Assembly: GCA_002917775.1 (NCBI GenBank)
Contig: KZ627150.1
Coordinates: 188,052-252,051, forward strand
DNA length: 64,000 bases
Reading direction: 5' to 3'
Source of the DNA: Glaciozyma antarctica PI12
Lineage: Eukaryota; Basidiomycota; Microbotryomycetes; Kriegeriales; Camptobasidiaceae
The notes beneath the pieces were generated by a model. The model saw only the letters and a program-made list of their open reading frames with translations. It did not search any database and was not told the origin of the DNA. Shown here piece by piece: positions 54,772 through 64,000 of the stretch (positions within the stretch are counted from its first letter, which is position 1; each line of letters begins with the position of its first letter). The position numbers and the translations under genes are program-made.

Positions 54772-55986
54772 ATGTCAGGCGAACGACGTCGCACGAACCA
54801 AAGACCGTACCTCCGGTAGACCGCAGCGCCAGAACAGGCGGACTTCGGCGGGGCCTTATCCTCGTCCTTCGGCTTCTTCTGAAGAGGAGGAGGTGGTGGA
54901 GGTGGTGGAGGAAGAGGCGGTGAAGGAGGTGGTGAAGGAGGACGAGGAGAGGGAAGTTGTTGAGGAAGAGGGAGAGGGTCCCGAGGAGGTGGTGGCGTCT
55001 GCGACGAGTGGCGATAGGTTCGTCTCTATTTCGCTTCGTTTAGACGTCGCTGACTCTTGTTTCGTGCAAAGAACTTTTCATCTGTCGATTTGCCAGCAGC
55101 CAGAGATTGGAGCGAGCGCAGGTGCGGAGCGAATCACTCTCGGTCGCGTGAGTCCTTTTTCGCCCTCAGCTTCATGCAAGAGGACTAAGCGGTTCATCCA
55201 CAGCTTCCTATAGTCCCTGCGCCGGTGATACAAGTCATCGTGCGCGATTCCGAGGGGGAGGAGCTGTACGTCCTGACCCTCGCTTCGCTTCCGAACGCTG
55301 ATCCCGATTTCGTTCGCAGGGACGTTGAATTGCCGTACCTCTTCTGCTCCTGCTCTCTCCGACAAGAAGATGGGATCTCAGCAGTCGAGATACCTCCGCC
55401 TGACGGCGAGTCAGAGTCGTATAGCCTCTTGCTCGGTGGTCTCGTGCGGAATGTCCATCGGGTGACGGATCTCGAGGGGAAGGAGGTCAGTTACTTCGTC
55501 TTTGAGGATATGAGCGTGAGGGTGAATGGCACTTATACGCTCGAGTTTCGGTGAGTGCGAGGAATTGGAACGTGCGAAGGAGGTTTGCTGATTTCGCGTT
55601 TTTATCGCAGATTGGGAGAAGCGTGCGTTGTTCTTCCTCCTCGCCTCAGGAAGTGCAGATTCTGACTCGCTTCATTCTTTTGCAGGCGCCCGAAATCTCC
55701 CAAGCTCGCAGCCGTCACCTCCATTCCTTTCCAAGTCGTCGACCGACTCGCGTACCCAGGTCGACCTGCCGAAGGTTAGCTTCCTCCCCCACCTACTCCA
55801 CCACTCGCTAATCTCCTTACAGCCATCTACACCACACTCTCGAAACACCTCCACGAGCAATCGGTCCCGCTGTACATTCCCGCTCTCGTCCTCTCGCCCC
55901 CGAACGCGAATCCTCCACCAGCGTCGCTCAACCCCTGCCCATCCGACTCGGAGATTCCTGCACTCGCCATCGCTCGCCCAGAGTGA
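54772..55986 (+). CDS. Velvet-domain transcription regulator
   Basis: Exons after the N-terminus: about 54821-55017, 55072-55147, 55204-55265, 55320-55550, 55611-55622 (12 nt), 55686-55774, 55823-55986. The velvet fold reads FHLSICQQPEIGAS, ITLGRLPIVPAPVIQVIVRD, LPYLFCSCSLRQEDG, LLGGLVRNVHRVTDLEG, SYFVFEDMSVRVNGTYTLEF, ARPKSPKLAAVTSIPFQVV, then TTLSKHLHEQSVPLYI. Velvet proteins dimerise, bind DNA and control development and secondary metabolism. An acidic stretch (EEEEVVEVVEEEAVKEV) precedes the domain. The ATG at 54772 runs into TAG at 54817 unless the frame shifts by one, so the true start is unresolved. Confidence 0.83.
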
Positions 55987-56292
55987 TTCACTCCTATAGA
56001 TACCTCCTCGTTGTTGTCCCCCCTCTCGTCTGCCTTCCCCTTTCTCCTCTCCGAGCCCCCTTTTCCTCGTTTTTAGAACTAGATTCCTGCGCTAGAGACA
56101 CTGGATAACAATTGTACAGCACTAGCTACGCAACTCTTGCAATTCCGCATCCATCGTTCGCAAACCAGAAACTCGTATCAAAAAAGGTCGGAACCGCGCC
56201 GCTGGGGACGACGAACAGCGCGTCGCCTCTTCTCCTCCTTCCACCTCTCCACACCTTGGTCCCCACCTACTCTACCGCCTCCCACAACACCA
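55987..56292. other. Velvet 3' flank and LC8 promoter
   Basis: 306 bases, no gene recognised. Confidence 0.4.
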
Positions 56293-56937
56293 ATGTCGGA
56301 CGTAGAGAAATCCGCACCGGCGGTAAGCCCTGCCACCAACGCGCCGTCTCTCCACGCACCCGTGCTGAACCATTGTTTCGTCCCTCAGGCCATCGTCAAG
56401 TCCGCCGACATGCCTGAAGACGTGAGTCCTCTCTCCACTGCAGCCTACGTGGCGGCGCGGCGCGTTTCCAGGGGTGGGAAGGCGGGAGGTGGAAGGACGG
56501 GAAGCTGACGCCCTCGTGTTGAACGTAAATCCAGATGCAAAAGGTCGCTATCCAGGTCGCCCAGGACGCTCTGCTAGCCAACGATATCGAGAAGGACGTA
56601 CGTGCTTCCTCCGCTGCTGTACCGGGACGAGCGCTGACGCCGTCGTCGAGGATAGATTGCCGCGACTATCAAGCGCGAGTTTGACAAGCGGTACGGACCT
56701 ACTTGGCACGTCGTGGTGGGCAAGGCGTTTGGGTCTTATGTTACGCATGGTGAGTCGCAGTGCTAGGGACGGAGGGGAAGGAAGGGTCGGAGCTGATGGT
56801 GTTCGCGTGTCGCAGAGAGCGGACACTTCTTGTACGCCTACATTGGGAACATTGCCATCGTGCGTATCTCCCTGTAGGCCAGTGGGGACGGTACTGACGA
56901 GCTCCGGCGCATGCAGCTCTTGTTCAAGGCTGGGTAG
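56293..56937 (+). CDS. Dynein light chain LC8
   Basis: Six small exons: 56293-56322, 56389-56421, 56535-56597, 56656-56749, 56816-56859, 56917-56937 give 94 residues. [94 protein letters not shown] is the full LC8 sequence pattern, including the TWHVVVG strand that forms the dimer and ligand groove. LC8 is a hub dimer that binds dynein intermediate chain and many other proteins. No anomaly. Confidence 0.96.
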
Positions 56938-57381
56938 ACGGAGGCAGCTCGGGAAGGCGTGCTCTCCAGGCCTTCCACTCTTCCCTCACTCTCCCAACCA
57001 CCTACTTGACATCCTCTTGCATACTCGCCGTAATCGCCTGCCACTCCGCTGTCCTCCTCCCTTCTCGCCGCCTTTAATTTGGCGCGGTCCGACCCCCCCC
57101 CCCTACTACCTTCCTCCTCCTCCCCCGCAATTGGTACCTCTTTCGCAACATTGAGAGCTTTCACACGCAGTGAAGAACAGCGTTGAGAGGAGCAGAGCTG
57201 GAACCAGACGGGCGAGGAGATTCGTCGCGAGCTGCTCAGCTGCTTGAGCTGTCGCGAACGCGCGTTCGTTGCTCTTCCTCCTTCACACCGCGCCTTCCTC
57301 GCGTCTCGCGTTCAGCCCCCGTCAGCTCAGCGCTAGACCCCCGTGGGAGACGACCAGAACCAAGGAGCAGCACCAGCAAGC
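56938..57381. other. Intergenic, LC8 3' flank and VPS9 gene promoter
   Basis: 444 bases with a C-rich tract near 57090-57100. No gene seen. Confidence 0.4.
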
Positions 57382-60300
57382 ATGAGCACCGACTCACCGC
57401 TTCTCCGACCTCGTCCGACCTCGTCCCTCCTCTCCCCCACCGCCTCCCTATCTATCGGCCGCGCAGGTGGCAGGAACTCCCTTCGCAGCGTCGTCTCCAG
57501 CGACACTCTCTCCACGCATCCCCTCCTTGCCTCTCCTACCGACTCCGGAGCTCTCAACGGGGTATCCTCCTCTCCATCCGCCGGCTCCTACGCAGTCTAC
57601 TCAGGACGCAAGAAGCCCTCTGCCCTCGACGCGGTACCCCAATACGATCCTACGGCCTCGACGAGCTCTCCCCTCCTCGCGACTCCTCCTCCACTCCCTC
57701 AACGAGCTTCCCCCCTCTCACCAACCTCACCAACCAGCGCGACCCACCTCCCTCCCCTCATCTCTCGGCCCTCTAGCTCCCCTCTTCCCTCGACTATCAG
57801 CAGACCCGCAGCGCGCTCGGTATCGGAGGCGAAGGAGTTGTTGAGGGGACAGAACCTCAAGGCGGAGGTGCAGAGCTTGGGGCTTGCGAACGAGAGTGCT
57901 GGATGGGGGATGGTGCAGAAGCTCGCTAGCTTGGGGAAGGAGAATGAGTGGAGTCGGGTGCTTGCGGCGCTGGGGAGTGGTAAGGTGAGTTTTCATGCGG
58001 GAGGGAGGGGAGGGGAGGGGAGCTGATGATGCGAGTAGATGGTGCTGTTGCTGCCGGCGGAGAAGCTGGGAGCGTCGGTGCTTAGCCCGGCGTTCTTCTT
58101 GGATCATCTTGCGCTGCTGGAGACGCCAGTTGCTTCGACGTCGAGTGCTCTGGCGTCGAGTACGCGCGGGTTCGCGACGCTGAGTGGGTTCAGGGGAACG
58201 CTCGACTCGTGAGTTCGCGCTGCCTTTCCCTCGAACGAAGCTGATCTAGTTATCCACGAGCAGGGACACCCTGGTAATCTCCAGTTGCGGGTCAGCTCTC
58301 GCCGAGGGAACGAAGCTCAACTTTGCGGATTCCGAGCTACATCAGTGCGCTTCTCTCGTCGCAGCTCAAGGCAGCACTAACTTTCGCAACGCAGCGCTCT
58401 TGCCGGTGCCGCCTATCCCTCGTCTAGCATCGCATCTACCTCTACCTCGACGTACCCCACCACCACCACCACCTCCACCATCACCGAACTCTCCATCCCT
58501 CGCGCATCCTCGCGATCCTCCACCTCCAGCCCTCCTCCCACAAAACTCAAGCCCTCAACCATAGGTCGAGCAAGCGGTTCGACTGGAAGCCGACTCGCCG
58601 CCCTCTTCGCGAAAACTCCGCCGCCAGAACAGATGACCGACGTTCCCGCCGTCTCCGACCTCGAACCAGCAGCCATCGTCGAAGCTCCCACCACCAGCGA
58701 GCCCACTTCCCACTTCCCCTACTTCACTCTTGCTCACTCGGCAACTCAATCTCGGCATCGTCGTGCTCGCCATCAACAAGGTCATCCGGCACGCTGACAT
58801 CGTCAAGGCGATCGGCAAGACTTTCGACTCCCAACTGCGAGAAGCTCTCAAGGGCGTCGAAGGCTGCGAAGGCGAAGGAAACGTCATCGATCGCATCTGT
58901 ACTTTCGCCGCTCGCTTCCAGCCTCCACCAACCTGGACCAGCTCCCTCCCTCCTTCCGGAAAATCGCCTCAATCTGACTCGCACTACGCGAAAGACGTCG
59001 AGGAGCTCTCGGACGCGTTCCAGGACCTCTTCCACGCCGTCCGACTCGACTTGACGCGGAACTTTCGCGTTGCAGCTGTGCCGGAGAAGCGGAGAGCGGG
59101 CGATGCGGGGACGGGGGAGAAGGAGGTGGAGGAGGAGGATCTGGGATCGCTCGAGGAGCGGGTGGACGTCTCGTTGGAGAGGGTAGAGGGTCCTCGTCAC
59201 GACGGCGTTGTATGACCGAATCTTCTCGCCGGCGTCGTCGAACGATTCGCAGTTGGATGAGAACCTTTCGTCGAGGATCGCGGCGCTTAATATCCTTGAA
59301 CTGTCGCTCGAGCATCTTGGACTGGATCTGGGAGGCGATGGAGGACCTGATGGGTGGGACGAGTCGAGCAGGACGATTCGAGACAGTCTGGAGGATGTGA
59401 TTGGAGTTGCTGGCGTTGGTGAGCTCGGCAAGCGTCCTTGCGTCGGATCAAAGGCTGACGACCCTTCTCTCCAGAACTCGCTCGGCTGCAAGATCCTCTA
59501 ATCCGCTCGCCTCGAGCCAAGATGGAGATATTTGTCAACCTGCACAAGATCATCGTCGAGAACCTGAGTCGCCTGCCGCCTATTCCACTCAAGGAGGCGA
59601 AGCCGGACGACGCGAGCTCGACCAGTCGGACGTCAAACGAGGTGGAGATGGACGACACATCGCTTCGTTCTCGTCCTTCGTCTTCCCGTGCTCTCTCCCC
59701 CTCTCCTACTCCTCCGCAACTGGAATCACCAGACGAGGAAGCCCTCCTCCGCACCCCTCGACCCCCTTCCATCGCCGACGCCTCCCAGCCCATCCCCTCA
59801 ATCAGCCTTCCCCCCCCTTCCATAACCCCCTCCATCGCCTCCCGCTCCTCCTCTCCCACCCACGAGCTTCGCTACTCCGTCCACGAAGCGACCTCCTCCT
59901 CTGTCTTCGACACGACTCGTCGTTCCCCCTCCTCCTCAAGCGCGGACCTCATCCTTCCTCTCCTCATCTACCTCGTCGTCCAACTCAACCCTCGACACCT
60001 CACTTCCCACCTCCTCTTCGTCCAGCGTTTTCGCGCTGATTCCCTCCTACGCGGAGAGGGGAGCTATTGCTCTACAAGCATTCACGCCGTCATTGAATTC
60101 CTCAACCAGGTCGACATCTCCGCCCTCGGTCTTTCGTCTCATAAAGTCGTCGGAGTATCGAGCGGGTCGAGCAGAGCTACGAGCATGAAAGGCCGCGTTA
60201 CGCACGAGCTCGACCGATTCGTAGACGACGCCAATCTCGCTATCGTCAAAACGCTCGATTCGTCTCTACGGATGCTGTTCGGCCCGAAGGGGCTCGCGCC

Positions 60301-60940
60301 AAAGACGGTGGAGGACGTGAGGAACGTCCTGGATGGAGCGGGGAGTAAAGCGCGCGGAAGCATTTTGCGAAGAGGGAGTATGGCGGCGGAGGGAGCGCAG
60401 AGGGAGATGGTCGATCTCGTTCCTGGGGAAGGAGAGACGACGAGCGAGGTGGAGAAGGACGACGATGTGAGGAGCGTGAGGAGTATCTCGTCGATCGTTC
60501 GTGAGGCGGGGAAGGGACTGGTCGATAAGCGTGAGGGAGCTGAGGACCGTCCTTCTATCGGAGACCGACTGGCGAGCATTCCCGGGCTGGGGCGATTCGG
60601 GACGGAGGGCAAGACGTCGGGAACTTCGTCGCCTGCTAGGGTACGTCTTCCTCTCTCCTCGAACCGTTCGTCGCTAAAGCGCTCGCAGACTTCTCTCTTC
60701 GCAGCTTTCAACCCCAACTCCATCCCCAACGCCCGACGTGCAACTATTACCGCCTCCCCCCCTCCAGTCTCAGCTCCTCTCTCTTCCTCCTCCAGCTCTT
60801 CGCTCATGACGACGGTACGGCCTGTGCAGAGGTTCATGGAGTGTGAAACGGGGGATTTGAGGATGAGTGAGGTCGGGGAACTGTTGATGGAGTATCGGAG
60901 GCTGGCGGAGGAGCTGCAGAGGCTGGGAGGGATGGCTTAG
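57382..60940 (+). CDS. VPS9-domain Rab5-type guanine exchange factor
   Basis: Exons 57382-57984, 58039-58208, 58264-58344, a long exon 58395-59418, and 59475-60940. The N-terminal half is Ser/Pro-rich with SVSEAKELLRGQNLKAEVQSLGL and MVLLLPAEKLG; the middle has VVLAINKVIRHADIVKAIGKTF. The C-terminal half carries the VPS9 fold: KMEIFVNLHKIIVENLSRLPP, then after a long Ser/Pro insert SSSADLILPLLIYLVVQLNP, HLTSHLLFVQRFR and SIHAVIEFLNQVD. VPS9 proteins activate Vps21/Rab5 on endosomes. In the long exon the frame changes near 58700-58735 and again near 59195-59210 with no clear intron, so errors or missed splices lie there. Confidence 0.78.
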
Positions 60941-61362
60941 GGCGAGCGAATTATCGTACACGAAGTTGACAGCGAGAATCGTCGTCGGGGAGAGACCCTG
61001 GGCACGTCGGCGGCTGCGAAAGACCGGGATCGCAGCAGTGTATAGAATGAGCTCAGTCGGATCGGTGAGAAGGCTCGCTGCGAAGAAGAACAGCAAGGCA
61101 CGGTCACCACCAGAGCAGAGCTAGCAGAAGCATCCTCCTCGCAAATCCTTCCCTCCCTCGTCACGCCCTTCCAACCGACACCCGCGCAGAAATCGAGCAG
61201 CCCTCCTCCGCGCCATGAGCATGGAAAGAGACCAGTTTGCATGGATGAACCGGGCATCCCCCACACTCTCACGAGCTCGCCCCGCTCCGACACTCCTTTC
61301 GAAGTTGATGCCCCCTCCACACCCCACCAACTCTTCCTCAACAACCTTCACTCCCGAATGCT
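60941..61362. other. Converging 3' flanks of VPS9 and eL37 genes
   Basis: 422 bases; open frames on both strands look random. Nothing recognised. Confidence 0.45.
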
Positions 61363-62133
61363 TTACTCGGAGGCGGTGGCCTTGGTCTTCCTCGTCGCGG
61401 AGGTTCCCTCTCGGAAGCTGCGAGGGCTTAAGTTAGTCGGTGTCGAGCACAGAACGACGACGAACTCACCCGTTCTTAAACCTGCGAGACACCGACTTGA
61501 GGTGCTGCATACGTCCAGTACCAGTGGTGTGCCTGCGCTTGGCCTTCTGTCCCCACTCGACTGAGAAAGGTAGAGAGTCAGCTCCCGTGTTGGCCCAGCC
61601 GGAAACCGCGACGCACAAGTACGGAGCTTGGCAGCAGGGTATCCGCACGAAGCGCACGACTTGTGCTGCTTGTGGAATGCGCGACGACCGCAACGACGGC
61701 ACAGGGTGTGCGTCTGTCGAACGAGCCTGGGTCAGCTTCTCGAGCTCACGCGTGTGCACAGAGAGCGGGCGTACCTTGGTGTGCCTCTTTCCGAACGAAC
61801 TTGTTCCTTTCGTCTGTGCAGGGAAGCGGGGGTTAGCAGGTGGTTGGAGGCGTGGAGAGCTGGGCGTGAGGAGAGGTCGTCGGATGTGTCGAAGGGGGTG
61901 TACAGTCGTCCTTCCTCCCTTCCTTTTCGCCAAAGCCGAGGTTCCCTCCCACGCCATCCCAGCAGCCCTCCGTCCCTCCCACTCCTCCTCACTCATCGCC
62001 AATGACCGATTTTCTCCTCTCCCAAGTTTGCCTGTCGAATTCGAGGTCGGGCGGGTCGGTTGGAGCGGGGGATTGGCGGGCGGACGAGTTCGGTAGGAGC
62101 AAGAGGTGTGGAACGGCGAGTCAAACGTACCAT
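61363..62133 (-). CDS. RPL37: 60S ribosomal protein eL37
   Basis: Five exons: 62133-62131 (the ATG alone), 61813-61775, 61713-61617, 61560-61470, 61417-61363, giving 94 residues. The sequence [76 protein letters not shown] is the full eL37 pattern with its C4 zinc finger. The first intron directly follows the start codon and is 317 nt, several times longer than the others here. I could not make out a convincing C/D or H/ACA snoRNA in it. Confidence 0.95.
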
Positions 62134-63152
<1,019 letters not shown>

Positions 63153-63494
63153 ATGCTGTCCTTCTCCCCCGCAACCTTTCCTTCACGGGATTGGCGAGCA
63201 ACCTTCTTATGACCCTATGCCTGCAACCTGAGGGATTGACGTCGTATCTTTGCGTGTGAGAGGAGAGTGCCAGTGCTGCTCGTGCGCTGCTTCGTGGAGC
63301 GGACTGGGTGACGGCTCTTCGCCCTCGTCCGACCCAGTTCCAACGCCCTCTTCTTTGCACACTCCCTTGGCTTCAGATTTCCCGCTCTGCGTAGCCGCAC
63401 CACTCGTCAAAAGCGTCGAAAGCGAAGCGCAAGTAGGTCGGCCCTGCTCAAATCGATCTCTCCCCCCGCTTTCGCTCTCCCTCCCTCTCCCCAA
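63153..63494. other. Intergenic, UBI3 3' flank and ERG26 promoter
   Basis: 342 bases, no gene recognised. Confidence 0.4.
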
Positions 63495-63991
63495 CCATGT
63501 CCGAGTCCTACATCGTCGTTGGTGGTAAGCCTGACCGTACAGACACCTCAGCAACTCCCAGCTAACCCCCTCCTCTCCCAGGTGAAGGCTTCCTAGGCTC
63601 CACGCTCGTCAAGGCTCTCGTCGCCCGTTACCCCTACGCCGCCGTCTCCTCCCTCGACATCGTCCAGCGTCACTTCCCCACAAAGTCCCAATGGACCTTC
63701 TACTCCGCCGACCTCACCTCCCTCCCTTCCCTCTCCGCCGCATTCAAAGCCAGCGGCGCCACGACCGTCTTCCACACCGCCTCTCCTTGGACTGGTTCCG
63801 GAGCGGACGTGTGTGAGAAAGTCAATGTTCAGGGGACTCAGACGATTGTGGATGCGTGTGTGCAGGAGGGTGTGCGCAAGCTCGTCTTTACGAGTAGTGC
63901 TGGGACAGTTTATAATGGCGAGGACCTCATCAACGTGGACGAGAGGATGCCGTTCCCGGAGAAGGCGCTGGATGCGTACAACGTGACCAAG
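63495..63991 (+). CDS. ERG26: Sterol-4-alpha-carboxylate 3-dehydrogenase, 5' part
   Basis: Exons 63495-63522 and 63582-63991; the next intron starts at 63992 (GTGAGC), and the rest lies outside the window. MSESYIVVGGEGFLGS gives the Rossmann GxGxxG-type motif (GGEGFLG). Then come DIVQRHFPTKSQWTF, VFHTASPWTG, KVNVQGTQTIVDACVQEGV, and KLVFTSSAGTVYNGEDLINVDE; the catalytic Tyr-x3-Lys appears as YNVTK at the edge. It removes the C-4 carboxyl during ergosterol synthesis in the ER with Erg25 and Erg27. Confidence 0.9.
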
Positions 63992-64000
63992 GTGAGCAGC

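Noticed and set aside
39774-56937. Dynein intermediate chain and LC8 as a functional cluster
   Set aside because: They are 14 kb apart with unrelated genes between; two dynein genes in one window is compatible with chance.
61814-62130. snoRNA inside the first eL37 intron
   Set aside because: No convincing C and D boxes or H/ACA hairpins could be seen by eye.

Overview
The window looks like nuclear DNA of a GC-rich basidiomycete yeast, most like the red yeasts (Rhodotorula/Rhodosporidium, Pucciniomycotina). The reasons are dense short introns (about 45-80 nt) with GTRNGT donors, CTRAC branch points and AG acceptors, very small intergenic spaces, and a basidiomycete-type gene set (velvet factor, Kei1, Tul1/Dsc1, eIF3h). 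The lineage is inferred from these traits, not from a database search. I found no rRNA, tRNA, CRISPR array or recognisable transposon. Exon coordinates were worked out by hand from splice signals and reading frame.

Region 1 (1-9.3 kb, with 17.7-20.4 kb) is the accessory part. It holds F-box-like genes, one intact secreted Cu/Zn-type superoxide dismutase (SOD) gene plus two SOD 3' fragments, an inverted duplication whose right arm is broken by an 860-base run of N, and an unusual secreted Lys/Asp/Tyr repeat protein (3110-4114, minus) built from small exons that all share the same intron phase. About 4.3 kb here (1241-3109, 4115-5361, 6073-7232) has no gene I can recognise.

Region 2 (9.5-17.1 kb) is ordinary: CDK8/Ssn3 kinase, CCZ1-like longin protein and methylenetetrahydrofolate reductase.

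Region 3 (21-64 kb) is a compact core region, largely laid out as divergent gene pairs with short shared promoters. In order: Tul1/Dsc1 E3 ligase, small membrane protein, LYAR zinc-finger protein, CLC chloride transporter, NOSIP-type U-box protein, THP3/LENG8 PCI protein, F-box-like gene, Kei1, SEN2, dynein intermediate chain, decayed F-box-like gene, alpha/beta hydrolase, SH3BGR/thioredoxin-like protein, PEX16, TFIIIA, eIF3h, TIM23, velvet factor, dynein light chain LC8, VPS9-domain GEF, eL37, ubiquitin-eS31, and the 5' part of ERG26. Membrane traffic (CCZ1, Tul1, CLC, Kei1, VPS9), RNA work (THP3, NOSIP, SEN2, TFIIIA, eIF3h, eL37, eS31) and dynein (two subunits) recur, but adjacency gives no sign of a pathway cluster.

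Main second-look points: the modular repeat protein; three genes whose ATG is assembled only by splicing (MTHFR, F-box 34113, dynein IC) and a fourth with an ATG-only exon (eL37); the inverted duplication around the gap with patchy divergence; in-frame TAG codons inside an F-box gene and the NOSIP gene; and several one-base frame discrepancies in conserved genes, which must be checked against reads before any biological reading.
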